This document shows positions 18,901 to 26,716 of a stretch of DNA of 64,000 nucleotides, in pieces. The position numbers and the translations under genes are program-made. Position 1 is the stretch's first letter. Each line of letters begins with the position of its first letter. Under the pieces are notes generated by a model. That model was given only the letters and a program-made list of their open reading frames with translations, was not told where the DNA came from and did no database searches. The DNA comes from Streptomyces akebiae (GTDB lineage: Bacteria; Actinomycetota; Actinomycetes; Streptomycetales; Streptomycetaceae): positions 3,038,001 through 3,102,000 of the forward strand of contig NZ_CP080647.1 in the NCBI RefSeq assembly GCF_019599145.1, given 5' to 3'.

Positions 18901-19816
18901 CTTCGACAGTCGGCGCCCCGGTGCGGGTACACCGCAGAACGGCACCGGCTCCTACGTCCGCTCCGACGTGTTCGGCGGTGCGGGTGCTCCGCCGGCGCCC
19001 ACGGGCCCGTCCCGCGGCGTCCCGCAGGACTCGTCCTCCACCGGCCAGTTCGCCCCGTCGGGCTACGACGGCTCCAGCACGGGCCAGTTCCCGGCTCCGG
19101 GCCGACAGAACCCGCAGGACACCGGCCAGTACGGCATGCCCGGCCGCCAGAACGGCCAGGGCACCGGACAGTTCGGTGGGCCGGGTCGGCAGAACCCGCA
19201 GGACACCGGACAGTTCGAGCGGCCGCAGGTCAACGGCGAGAGCTACGGCGCGCCCCGGCCGCCGGTCCCGCCGCAGCGTCCCCCGGTGCCCCCGCAGCGT
19301 CCCGCGCGTCCGCAGGAGCCGGAGGCACTGCCCCCGGCGACGGGCCCGATGGACGGCCGTACCCCGCTGTACGACACGCTGGAGACCAACTGGTTCCACG
19401 GTCAGGGCGGCCAGAACGACCAGCAGCAGGGCAACAACACCGCGCCGCAGCAGCACACCGCTCCGGCTCCCCAGACTCCGGCCGCTCCCCAGCGTCCGGC
19501 GGCTCCCGCCGCGCCGGCTTCCCCCACCTGGCGCAGCACTCCCAACGACGACCTGGTCCGCCAGGCCGAACGAGCCCGTCAGCCCTCGGCAGGCGGGGTC
19601 ACCACCTCCGGCCTGCCGCGCCGGGTCCCGCGCGCCAACCTCGTGCCGGGCACGGCTCAGCAGCAACAGCACCAAACCGGTCCGCAGGTCTCGCGTTCGC
19701 CTGACGACGTACGCGGCCGGCTGACCAATCTCCGTCGGGGCATCGCGCAGGGTCGACAGGCCGGCAACGGCCAGACCGGCAGCTTCCCGAGCCCCACTCA
19801 CCAGCAGGAGCGTTAG
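15959..19816 (+). CDS. cvnA1: Conservon sensor histidine kinase-like protein CvnA (first operon)
   Basis: Membrane sensor of a conservon, the four-gene Streptomyces signalling unit. 1285 residues from GTG 15959 (MQGRFKRDG). A transmembrane segment near residue 90 (LVSLLALPVVAATSLGAL) is followed by an extracellular nitrate/nitrite-sensing-type (NIT) domain, a second membrane segment (GALILLVLGVSLVGAFVVA, about 400), HAMP, then the kinase part: FKLDHLATRMRRNGENLLVL, N box HLLAELLENATSFS, G box IHDTGIGLSPED. The last 580 residues are a disordered Gly/Pro/Gln region with TGQF/TGQY repeats, ending in a conserved basic tail (SRSPDDVRGRLTNLRRG). Phosphotransfer is unproven for CvnA proteins. Confidence 0.92.
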   Translation: MQGRFKRDGSASAEPEPQIGTGNGSSPQHAQNPGPAEIGDGGERSGRPGASVAPVPPGKSKGGTKAGAGSGSRIALRNWRISTRLVSLLALPVVAATSLGALRIGDNVDDIQQLDNMRLLTDMTKQATELAAALQQERDLSAGPLTHGLDATDFTVKGTREKTDQARIQFTDATQAAETANTTAKMPGVRDSLVRVVRELYNLSSIRKNAYVDPKNSTQTVEAYHRLISQLLDLSTDMAEATSNPDMIKRTRALAAFSSAKEYASIQRAVIAAALPATDDKAGKLSENDRLYANSALSNEESDRSTFSDIYGSGAEELTKPIDDATPTIEAADVYADRVLASAGGLGGQDNRSYRDWTDDSSAKIEQMKKIEGSLLEEMEQTARNLRADAEQEAIISGALILLVLGVSLVGAFVVARSMIRSLRRLQDTATKVAQDRLPELVKQLSESDPQDVDTSVESVGVHSRDEIGQVAAAFDDVHREAVRLAAEQALLRGNVNAMFTNLSRRSQGLIQRQLSLISELESREADPDQLSSLFKLDHLATRMRRNGENLLVLAGEEPGRRWTRPVPLVDVLRAAASEVEQYERIELASVPTTEVAGRVVNDLVHLLAELLENATSFSSPQTKVKVTGHALPDGRVLIEIHDTGIGLSPEDLAAINERLASPPTVDVSVSRRMGLFVVGRLSQRHGIRIQLRPSDSGGTTALVMLPVDVAQGNKKPTPGKPGQGAPSTGGPAAAQAAAGAAAARRQTGNQSGPPLGGPSAGGGLLGGAPQRGQVGAGQGPRAALPGNPSGPGGFGSPGGQRGPQGGPPVPPQGGRPTPAGAGAGGFGGGQAPGAPQGLQAAGTGGPGGFESFDDSGRQGGFPTGSGLRPAGGPGDTGAGRPGGADNGPGAVPPKQGKERSGRRRPQLPGRGGPRAELPGGNSPTRPSWSDDNAQPPVPRASLDAPRGHEEQPDVTAPMPRVDPHQAPGSPNDFPRSPQGDFDSRRPGAGTPQNGTGSYVRSDVFGGAGAPPAPTGPSRGVPQDSSSTGQFAPSGYDGSSTGQFPAPGRQNPQDTGQYGMPGRQNGQGTGQFGGPGRQNPQDTGQFERPQVNGESYGAPRPPVPPQRPPVPPQRPARPQEPEALPPATGPMDGRTPLYDTLETNWFHGQGGQNDQQQGNNTAPQQHTAPAPQTPAAPQRPAAPAAPASPTWRSTPNDDLVRQAERARQPSAGGVTTSGLPRRVPRANLVPGTAQQQQHQTGPQVSRSPDDVRGRLTNLRRGIAQGRQAGNGQTGSFPSPTHQQER

Positions 19817-20239
19817 TTGAGCCAGATGAGCCAAGCGGCACAGAACCTCAACTGGTTGATCACCAACTTCGTGGACAACACCCCCGGGGTGTCCCACACC
19901 GTCGTCGTGTCCGCCGACGGTCTTCTTCTGGCGATGTCGGAGGGCTTTCCGCGCGACCGTGCCGATCAGCTCGCGGCCGTCGCCTCCGGACTCACCTCGC
20001 TCACGGCCGGGGCGTCCCGGATCTTCGAGGGCGGGGACGTGGCCCAGACGGTGGTCGAGATGGAGCGCGGATTCCTCTTCCTGATGTCCGTCTCCGACGG
20101 ATCGTCCCTGGCCGTACTCGCCCACCCCGAGTGCGACATCGGCCTGGTCGGTTACGAGATGGCGCTGCTCGTCGACCGCGCGGGCGCTGTGCTCACGCCC
20201 GACCTGCGCGCCGAACTCCAAGGCAGCTTGCTCCACTGA
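19817..20239 (+). CDS. cvnB1: Roadblock/LC7 protein CvnB (first operon)
   Basis: 140 residues. Roadblock/LC7 fold: NLNWLITNFVDNTPGVSHTV, VVVSADGLLLAMSEGFPRD, LTSLTAGASRIFEGG and VVEMERGFLFLMSVSDGSSL. Such proteins act as partners or regulators of small GTPases, here probably CvnD, and bind CvnA in the conservon complex at the membrane. TTG start 19817 directly follows the cvnA1 stop and has AGGAG eight bases before; the second copy uses GTG at the same place, supporting this choice over the ATG three codons later. Confidence 0.93.
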   Translation: MSQMSQAAQNLNWLITNFVDNTPGVSHTVVVSADGLLLAMSEGFPRDRADQLAAVASGLTSLTAGASRIFEGGDVAQTVVEMERGFLFLMSVSDGSSLAVLAHPECDIGLVGYEMALLVDRAGAVLTPDLRAELQGSLLH

Positions 20240-20349
20240 CGCCTGCGGATCAACAGAACTCACCACTCACCGTCCGGCCGACGCAGTCCCCCCACCGGCC
20301 CCCGTCAGACGGCACGACTGACCGACTTGCTGTCCCGCTCGGAGGATCA

Positions 20350-20748
20350 ATGACCCCGCCCACCGCTCCTCACGATCCGTACGCAGAGCCGTACGGAGAC
20401 GAGGGCGACCAGCCGCTGGTACGGCCGTACGCCATGACCGGTGGCCGGACGCGGCCGCGATACCAGCTAGCCCTCGAGGCGCTGATCAGCACGACGGCAG
20501 ACCCCGCGCACCTGATGGGGCTGCTCCCCGAGCACCAGCGGATCTGTCACCTGTGCCACGAGGTGAAGTCGGTGGCCGAGGTGTCGGCCCTGCTGTCCAT
20601 GCCGCTCGGTGTGGCACGGATCCTGGTCGCGGACCTCGCCGAGGCCGGACTCGTCGCGATCCATCAGCCCGGTGGCGACGAGAACGCCGGTGGCGCGCCG
20701 GACGTGACTCTGCTGGAAAGGGTGCTCAGTGGACTTCGGAAGCTCTGA
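20350..20748 (+). CDS. cvnC1: DUF742 protein CvnC (first operon)
   Basis: 132 residues from ATG 20350, with GGAGG five bases before. DUF742 signature: LVRPYAMTGGRTRPRYQLALEAL, then LLPEHQRICHLCHEVKSVAE with a conserved CxxC, then a winged-helix-like segment (VSALLSMPLGVARILVADLAEAGLVAIH) and the end LLERVLSGLRKL. The fold suggests a helix-turn-helix, but in conservons it is thought to act in the protein complex. The 3' end overlaps cvnD1 by 20 bases. 110 bases separate it from cvnB1. Confidence 0.93.
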   Translation: MTPPTAPHDPYAEPYGDEGDQPLVRPYAMTGGRTRPRYQLALEALISTTADPAHLMGLLPEHQRICHLCHEVKSVAEVSALLSMPLGVARILVADLAEAGLVAIHQPGGDENAGGAPDVTLLERVLSGLRKL

Positions 20749-21304
20749 AGCGGGACGGGCCACCACCTCCGCGAAGATCGTGGTGGCGGGCGGTTTCGGC
20801 GTGGGCAAGACCACGTTCGTCGGGGCCGTCTCGGAGATCAACCCGCTGCGTACCGAGGCCGTGATGACGTCCGCGTCCGCGGGCATCGACGACCTCACCC
20901 ACACCGGGGACAAGACGACCACCACGGTCGCCATGGACTTCGGCCGTATCACCCTCGACCAGGACCTGATCCTGTACCTCTTCGGCACGCCGGGGCAGGA
21001 CCGCTTCTGGTTCATGTGGGACGACCTGGTCCGCGGCGCCATCGGCGCCGTGGTGCTGGTCGACACCCGTCGTCTCGCCGACTGCTTCCCGGCCGTCGAC
21101 TACTTCGAGAACAGCGGCCTGCCCTTCGTCATCGCCCTCAACGGCTTCGACGGGCACCAGCCGTACACGCCCGACGAGGTCCGGGAGGCCCTGCAGATCG
21201 GGCCCGACACCCCGATCATCACGACGGACGCCCGCCACCGCTCGGACGCCAAGTCGGCCCTGATCACCCTGGTCGAGCACGCGCTCATGGCACGGTTGCG
21301 GTAG
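20729..21304 (+). CDS. cvnD1: Small GTPase CvnD (first operon)
   Basis: 191 residues from GTG 20729. Ras-like/Mgl-type GTPase: P-loop VVAGGFGVGKTTFVGAVSEI (Gly-x4-GKT), switch II region LYLFGTPGQDRFWFMWDDL, and the guanine-specificity area FVIALNGFDG. It is the output GTPase of the conservon. The start lies inside the 3' end of cvnC1 (20-base overlap), so translation is coupled. A 185-base stretch is identical to cvnD2. Confidence 0.94.
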   Translation: MDFGSSEAGRATTSAKIVVAGGFGVGKTTFVGAVSEINPLRTEAVMTSASAGIDDLTHTGDKTTTTVAMDFGRITLDQDLILYLFGTPGQDRFWFMWDDLVRGAIGAVVLVDTRRLADCFPAVDYFENSGLPFVIALNGFDGHQPYTPDEVREALQIGPDTPIITTDARHRSDAKSALITLVEHALMARLR

Positions 21305-21703
21305 GGCACAGGGGTCGAAGCACCGCGACCGGGTCCAAAAACAGGACCCAAGTCCACAACGTCATACGGCAGTTGTCGTAGTTACACCGGAGCCGGCTGT
21401 GTCCTTTGACACGGTCGGCCTCGGTGTTCATAACGTTTCGACAGAGAAATAGGGTGGTACGACCACGCGTCGCGGTCGATCGGTGCCGCTGCGCTCACAA
21501 TGGCCCCGCTTTTTGCCGGGGCTCGCTCTTTATGACCGTTTTATCTGGGACTTACATCACGCGGAATCGTTGCCTCCCAGTGTTTGGAAGTCCTCAGCGT
21601 GACGTGCTGGAATGCCTGAACTGCCCATTAGTCAAAGACGTACTAGGGCGTGGAGTCACCCGCGGCACGACGTAGGTGCCGGCGCCGAGAGGTTGTTGGT
21701 CGA
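21305..21703. other. Intergenic region between the two conservons
   Basis: About 400 bases, lower in G+C than the genes. A weak hairpin (GCCCCG at 21503-21508 with CGGGGC at 21517-21522) may end the first operon. A promoter candidate lies at 21406-21436. No gene is supported. Confidence 0.5.
21406..21436 (+). promoter_or_regulatory. Candidate promoter for the second conservon
   Basis: TTGACA (21406-21411) is followed 19 bases later by TAACGT (21431-21436). Each hexamer is good but the spacing is two bases long. It would give an untranslated leader of about 260 bases before cvnA2. Confidence 0.4.
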
Positions 21704-24700
21704 GTGAGGCGAAGCAAGAAAGGTCCCGAGCCGTCGGCGCGGGGCAACTTCACCCCGCCGCCGCGCGGAGCGGCACCCGCACAAGTGACCGGACCGGAGC
21801 CGACGGCAGCTCCCGCGCCCAGCGGCAGTCGTCTCTCCCCCCGCAACTGGCGTGTACCCACTCGCCTGAACGCGATTCTCCTCATACCCGTGCTGGTCGG
21901 CCTGGTCATGGGCGGCTTCCAGGTGAAGGGCTCGATCGACACATGGCAGGAGGCGCGCGACGCCGAGAAGGTCGCCAAGATCGTGGCCGCCGCCGGCATC
22001 TACGCCGAGGCCCTGCTCAACGAGCGTGACCTCTCCGCCCAGCCGCTGCTGAACGGCGACCGCGACAGCGAGGTCGTCAAGGACGCCCGCGCCTTCACCG
22101 ACGAGAAGGCCGACGCCTTCCACGCCGAGGTCGTGGGAATGCCGTCCGGGCAGGGCCTGGAACGCCGACTGCGCCTGGTGGAGGAGGCCGAACCGTCGCT
22201 GGAGAAGCTCCGGCAGACCGCGTTCACCCGCGCCGCCGACCCGGTGCAGACCGAAGAGGGCTATGTCACCGTCGAGCACCTCCTGGCGGAGTTCTCCAAC
22301 GAGCTCGGCCTCGGTACCGGCAACATCACCGCGTACGGCCGTACGGTCTACGCGGTCACGCTCGCCAAGGGTGCCGCCTCGCTGCAGCGTTCGATCGGCA
22401 CCCACCTGCTGGTCCGCCCCAGTGAGGACGAGAGGGTCTTCCGTCAGCAGGTCACCGCGTTCACCTCATACGCCTACCTGGAGAACATCGCCGTACAGGA
22501 GTACGTCTCCGGTGGCACCGAGGCCGACGCCGCGCGCCTGGAGTCGGTGATGGCGCAGAAGACCGAAGAGGGCAAGAAGCAGGCGGCCGAGGCCGCCGCG
22601 AAGGACCCGGACTACGTCGCGCCGCCGGACACCATGCTGAAGATGATCCAGGCGATCGGCAGCGGTGCCTCCCCCGAGGACCTCGCCAAACAGGGCGTCA
22701 CCTACCAGAACTGGATGGCGGCCTCCACGCTCAAGTTCGAGGGCTACAGCGAGGTCGAGACCGAGCTGATCAACCGCGCGGTGGCCGAGGCCGGCCAGAT
22801 CGCCTCCGACGCCCAGCGCGACGCCTACATCAACGGCGCCATCGTCATCGTCGCCCTCCTCGCCGCGTTCATCATCGCCGGGATCATGGCCCGCCAGATG
22901 AGCCGCTCGATGCGCCAGCTGCGCAACGCCGCCTTCGGCATCGCCGAGCAGCGCCTGCCGATGCTGGTCGACCAGCTCTCGCGCACCGACCCGGGCCGGG
23001 TCGACACCCGGGTCGCGCCGATCCCCATCAACAGCACGGACGAGATCGGCGAAGTCGCCCGCGCCTTCGACCAGGTCCACCGCGAGGCCGTCCGGCTCGC
23101 CGCCGAGCAGGCCCTGCTGCGGGGCAACATCAACGCGATCTTCACCAACCTCTCGCGCCGCAACCAGTCGCTGATCGAGGGCCAGCTGACCCTGATCACC
23201 GACCTGGAGAACAACGAGGCCGACCCGGACCAGCTGGAGAACCTCTTCAAGCTGGACCACCTGGCGACCCGTATGCGCCGCAACGGCGAGAACCTCCTGG
23301 TCCTCGCCGGCGAGGAGCCCGGCCGCCGCTGGGACCAGCCGGTCCCGCTGATCGACGTGCTGCGTGCCGCCTCCTCCGAGGTGGAGCAGTACGAGCGCAT
23401 CGAGCTCTCCGGCGTCCCGGAGGCCGAGATCCACGGCCGTGCCGTGACCGACCTCGTGCACCTGCTCGCCGAGCTCCTGGAGAACGCCACCACGTTCTCC
23501 TCCCCGCAGACCAAGGTCCGCGTCACCGCGACCCGTCTCCCGGACGGCCGCGTGATGATCGAGATCCACGACAAGGGCATCGGCCTCACCGCCGAGGACT
23601 TCGCGGACATCAACCACAAGCTGGCCAACCCGCCGACCGTGGACGCCGCGATCTCCCAGCGCATGGGTCTGTTCGTGGTCGGCCGGCTGTCCGACCGGCA
23701 CGGCATCCGCGTCCAGCTGCGCCCCTCGGGCGAGCAGGCCGGTACGACGTCGCTGGTCATGCTCCCCGACGTCATCACCCACGGTGGCGGTGGCGAGCAG
23801 CAGCCGGCCGCCGACCAGTTCACGGTCTCGCAGATCATCCCGGAGCAGCACTCGTTCCAGCAGCCGGCCGTGGCCCCGATGCGGACCGCCGCCGAGCTGG
23901 GCTTCGACGACAGCCGCTACGAGGTTCCGGACGACATCCGCGACCTGGACCCCGTGGGCCGTTCCCTGATGCGCGAGGAGCGCCGCGCGGCGCTGGAGTC
24001 CCAGGCGCACCAGAACCCGCAGCTGCCCGCCGGCGAGGCGCCACGCTACGGCGACGACTTCCAGTCGCCCGAGCCGTCCTACGACAACGGCGCGACGGGC
24101 TATGTTGACCCGCAGCGGTCGTTCGACCAGCAGACGGCGTACGAGGAGCCGCAGCAACCGTCGTACGACGAGGCGTACTTCGGCCAGGGCAACGGCGTGT
24201 CGAACGGCAACGGACACCTCCCGGGCGGGAACGACTCGTTCACCGCTACCGGCGGTTACCCCGAGCCCGCCTATGCGGAGTCCGTCCAGGAGGACCACGC
24301 GGCGGCCGCCGCGCACGCCCCGGAGACGTACCCGGGCTTCGAAGAGCCGTCCTATCAGGACGACTGGCCGCAGCAGCAGGACTACCAGAGCTCGTACCGC
24401 TCCGAGTACGCTCCGGAACCGGAATCTGCGCAGGCCGCTGACGTGAAGGAGCCGGACCGCGTAGGCTTCGACCGTCCGGGATCCACCCCTTCCGCCGGCC
24501 ACGCGCTGACCGACGCCGGCCTGCCCCGCCGCGGCTCCACCGCGAGCGCGGGCGGCACGAGCGCGGGCGCCGCGAACGGACGACAGGATGTGGCCCAGGA
24601 CCAGCCGACGACGGCCGGGGGACCGAACGGCGACTGGCGCTCCGCCAACGACGAGCGCTGGCAGCAGGCCTCCCAGCTGAAGAAGCCCAAGGCAGGCGGG

Positions 24701-24922
24701 GTCACCTCCTCCGGTCTGCCTCGGCGGGTGCCCAAGGCCAACCTGGTCGAGGGCGCCGCCACGACGACCCCGCAGGGAGGTCCACAGATCTCCCGCGCTC
24801 CCGAGGACGTCCGGGGCAGGCTGAGCAACCTGCGCCGGGGTGTCCAGCGTGGGCGCAACGCAGGCAGTGAAACGAACGGCCAGGGCTTCGGTCCTGACAG
24901 CACCTACAACCAGGAGCGTTAG
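21704..24922 (+). CDS. cvnA2: Conservon sensor histidine kinase-like protein CvnA (second operon)
   Basis: 1072 residues from GTG 21704 (MRRSKKGPEPSARGNF). Same plan as the first copy: membrane segment LNAILLIPVLVGLVMGGF, extracellular NIT-type domain with LLNERDLSAQPLLNGD, second segment GAIVIVALLAAFIIAGIMA, HAMP, FKLDHLATRMRRNGENLLVL, N box HLLAELLENATTFS, G box IHDKGIGLTAEDF. The kinase core is very similar to CvnA1, while the disordered tail differs: it is rich in Gln, Tyr and acidic residues rather than Gly/Pro. The last 75 residues again carry the GGVTSSGLPRRVPKANLVEG and DVRGRLSNLRRG motifs. The gene name follows conservon numbering as I recall it. Confidence 0.92.
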   Translation: MRRSKKGPEPSARGNFTPPPRGAAPAQVTGPEPTAAPAPSGSRLSPRNWRVPTRLNAILLIPVLVGLVMGGFQVKGSIDTWQEARDAEKVAKIVAAAGIYAEALLNERDLSAQPLLNGDRDSEVVKDARAFTDEKADAFHAEVVGMPSGQGLERRLRLVEEAEPSLEKLRQTAFTRAADPVQTEEGYVTVEHLLAEFSNELGLGTGNITAYGRTVYAVTLAKGAASLQRSIGTHLLVRPSEDERVFRQQVTAFTSYAYLENIAVQEYVSGGTEADAARLESVMAQKTEEGKKQAAEAAAKDPDYVAPPDTMLKMIQAIGSGASPEDLAKQGVTYQNWMAASTLKFEGYSEVETELINRAVAEAGQIASDAQRDAYINGAIVIVALLAAFIIAGIMARQMSRSMRQLRNAAFGIAEQRLPMLVDQLSRTDPGRVDTRVAPIPINSTDEIGEVARAFDQVHREAVRLAAEQALLRGNINAIFTNLSRRNQSLIEGQLTLITDLENNEADPDQLENLFKLDHLATRMRRNGENLLVLAGEEPGRRWDQPVPLIDVLRAASSEVEQYERIELSGVPEAEIHGRAVTDLVHLLAELLENATTFSSPQTKVRVTATRLPDGRVMIEIHDKGIGLTAEDFADINHKLANPPTVDAAISQRMGLFVVGRLSDRHGIRVQLRPSGEQAGTTSLVMLPDVITHGGGGEQQPAADQFTVSQIIPEQHSFQQPAVAPMRTAAELGFDDSRYEVPDDIRDLDPVGRSLMREERRAALESQAHQNPQLPAGEAPRYGDDFQSPEPSYDNGATGYVDPQRSFDQQTAYEEPQQPSYDEAYFGQGNGVSNGNGHLPGGNDSFTATGGYPEPAYAESVQEDHAAAAAHAPETYPGFEEPSYQDDWPQQQDYQSSYRSEYAPEPESAQAADVKEPDRVGFDRPGSTPSAGHALTDAGLPRRGSTASAGGTSAGAANGRQDVAQDQPTTAGGPNGDWRSANDERWQQASQLKKPKAGGVTSSGLPRRVPKANLVEGAATTTPQGGPQISRAPEDVRGRLSNLRRGVQRGRNAGSETNGQGFGPDSTYNQER

Positions 24923-24923
24923 T

Positions 24924-25346
24924 GTGAGCCCGATGAGCCAGGCGGCGCAGAACCTGAACTGGTTGATCACCAATTTCGTGGACAACACCCCCGGGGTGTC
25001 GCACACGGTGGTGGTCTCCGCCGACGGACTCCTTCTGGCGATGTCCGAAGGGTTTCCCCGCGACCGTGCCGACCAGCTGGCGGCCGTCGCGTCGGGTCTG
25101 ACCTCTCTGACCGCGGGTGCCTCCCGCATTTTCGAAGGTGGCAGCGTCAATCAGACGGTTGTGGAGATGGAGCGGGGATTCCTGTTCATCATGTCCATCT
25201 CCGACGGTTCCTCGCTCGCCGTTCTCGCACATCCGGAAGCCGACATCGGCCTCATCGGGTACGAGATGGCCCTTCTGGTGGACCGTGCCGGTACGGTCCT
25301 GACGCCCGATCTTCGTGCGGAGCTCCAGGGCAGCCTGCTCAACTAA
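24924..25346 (+). CDS. cvnB2: Roadblock/LC7 protein CvnB (second operon)
   Basis: 140 residues, differing from CvnB1 at only about ten positions (for example SVNQ for DVAQ, FIMSISD for FLMSVSD, EADIGLIG for ECDIGLVG). GTG start 24924 lies one base after the cvnA2 stop, with AGGAG upstream. Roadblock fold with the same expected role next to the GTPase. Unlike cvnD, its synonymous positions differ freely from copy 1. Confidence 0.93.
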   Translation: MSPMSQAAQNLNWLITNFVDNTPGVSHTVVVSADGLLLAMSEGFPRDRADQLAAVASGLTSLTAGASRIFEGGSVNQTVVEMERGFLFIMSISDGSSLAVLAHPEADIGLIGYEMALLVDRAGTVLTPDLRAELQGSLLN

Positions 25347-25444
25347 CAGTCAGACGGTGCGTTTTGGCGTCCCGGGGCCGTAAGGTTTCGGGACGCGGCT
25401 TCCAATGAGCCATGGATGCCAGCACAGTCGGAGGAGGAGAGAAC

Positions 25445-26014
25445 GTGGCAACACCCCCAGGCGGTTCATCGTCGGGCAACTGGTCCTACCCTGGCCAGGG
25501 GCCGGGCCAGGGTGACCAGAACCGATACAACTTCCCCTCCGCACCGAGCCGCCAGCAGCCGTACGCACCGCAGGGCCCCGGCCCCTCGCCGTACGACCAG
25601 CCGCCGGCGCCGCGCATCCAGCCCGTGCAGCCGCAGCGCCGCACCCCTGAACCGTCCCCCGCGGGGGCGGCGACCAACCCCCTGGTGCGCCCGTACGCCA
25701 TGACAGGCGGCCGCACCAGGCCGCGCTACCAGCTCGCCATCGAGGCACTGGTGCACACCACCGCGCAGCCGCACCAGATGCAGGGCCAGTTGCCCGAGCA
25801 TCAGCGGATCTGCAACCTCTGCCGAGAGATCAAGTCGGTCGCCGAGATCTCGGCGCTCCTGACCATCCCCCTCGGCGTGGCCAGGATCCTCGTCGCCGAC
25901 TTGGCGGAGGCGGGCCTGGTCGCCATCCATCAGCCCGGCGGCGACGAGAGCGCCGGCGGCCAGCCAGACGTGACACTGCTCGAAAGGGTGCTCAGTGGAC
26001 TTCGCAAGCTCTAG
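25445..26014 (+). CDS. cvnC2: DUF742 protein CvnC (second operon)
   Basis: 189 residues from GTG 25445, with a strong GGAGGAGGAG site. The first 80 residues form a Gly/Pro/Gln-rich disordered extension (NWSYPGQGPGQGDQNRYNF and on) not present in CvnC1; the DUF742 domain then follows (LVRPYAMTGGRTRPRYQLAI, RICNLCREIKSVAEISALL, LGVARILVADLAEAGLVAIH, LLERVLSGLRKL). The CxxC of RICNLC is kept. Overlaps cvnD2 by 20 bases, as in the first operon. Confidence 0.93.
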   Translation: MATPPGGSSSGNWSYPGQGPGQGDQNRYNFPSAPSRQQPYAPQGPGPSPYDQPPAPRIQPVQPQRRTPEPSPAGAATNPLVRPYAMTGGRTRPRYQLAIEALVHTTAQPHQMQGQLPEHQRICNLCREIKSVAEISALLTIPLGVARILVADLAEAGLVAIHQPGGDESAGGQPDVTLLERVLSGLRKL

Positions 26015-26576
26015 CGGCGGTCCTTCCCGCTCCACCACCTCGGCGAAGATCGTGGTGGCGGGTGGCTTCGGCGTGGGCAAGACCACGTTCGTCGGGGCCG
26101 TCTCGGAGATCAACCCGCTGCGTACCGAGGCCGTGATGACGTCCGCGTCCGCGGGCATCGACGACCTCACCCACACCGGGGACAAGACGACCACCACGGT
26201 CGCCATGGACTTCGGCCGTATCACCCTCGACCAGGACCTGATCCTGTACCTGTTCGGCACCCCCGGTCAGGACCGCTTCTGGTTCATGTGGGACGACCTC
26301 GTGCGCGGCGCCATCGGCGCGATCGTGCTGGTGGACACCCGTCGTCTCGCCGACTGCTTCCCGGCCGTCGACTACTTCGAGAACAGCGGCCTGCCCTTCG
26401 TCATCGCCCTCAACGGCTTCGACGGCCAGCAGCCGTACAACCCGGACGAGGTCCGGGAGGCCCTGCAGATCGGCCCCGACACCCCGATCATCACGACGGA
26501 CGCCCGCCACCGCTCGGACGCCAAGTCGGCCCTGATCACCCTGGTCGAGCACGCGCTCATGGCCCGCCTGCGGTAG
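25995..26576 (+). CDS. cvnD2: Small GTPase CvnD (second operon)
   Basis: 193 residues from GTG 25995. P-loop AGGFGVGKTT and GTPGQDRFWFMWDDL as in copy 1. The two proteins differ mainly in the first 16 residues (ASSSGGPSRSTTS against GSSEAGRATTS) and at a few later sites. Bases 26067-26251 are identical to 20795-20979 in cvnD1, including all silent positions. Last gene of the operon; very strong terminators follow. Confidence 0.94.
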   Translation: MDFASSSGGPSRSTTSAKIVVAGGFGVGKTTFVGAVSEINPLRTEAVMTSASAGIDDLTHTGDKTTTTVAMDFGRITLDQDLILYLFGTPGQDRFWFMWDDLVRGAIGAIVLVDTRRLADCFPAVDYFENSGLPFVIALNGFDGQQPYNPDEVREALQIGPDTPIITTDARHRSDAKSALITLVEHALMARLR

Positions 26577-26589
26577 GTCCGCGGCGCTC

Positions 26590-26648
26590 AGCCCAAGACG
26601 AGAGGGGACCCCTCCCTTTGCGGGAGGGGTCCCCTCTCGTCTTGGGCT
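26590..26648. terminator. 27-bp perfect inverted repeat ending the second conservon
   Basis: The arms 26590-26616 and 26622-26648 are perfectly complementary over 27 bases with a 5-base loop (TTTGC). It lies 14 bases after the cvnD2 stop, between convergent operons. Confidence 0.85.
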
Positions 26649-26672
26649 GCGGGCCCGGTGGAGCCCGCATGA

Positions 26673-26706
26673 GAAAGGGCCCCCTCCATGCGGAGGGGGC
26701 CCTTTC
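26673..26706. terminator. Second terminator, ending accB-accE
   Basis: GAAAGGGCCCCCTCC (26673-26687) and GGAGGGGGCCCTTTC (26692-26706), a perfect 15-bp stem with an ATGC loop, ten bases past the accE stop. It is convergent with the 27-bp terminator. Confidence 0.8.
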
Positions 26707-26716
26707 AAGCCAGGAC

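Noticed and set aside
18127..18945. Minus-strand frame rich in Pro and Gly within cvnA1
   Set aside because: Complement of the Gly/Pro-rich linker; no ribosome site and no domain.
16109..20266. Very long minus-strand open frame (over 1,300 codons) opposite the first conservon
   Set aside because: It mirrors the cvnA1-cvnB1 genes; high G+C makes stop codons rare on the opposite strand. Its translation has no recognisable domain and the coding bias fits the plus strand.
20350..26014. DUF742 proteins as zinc fingers because of the CxxC
   Set aside because: Only one CxxC pair is present in each, with no second ligand pair visible.
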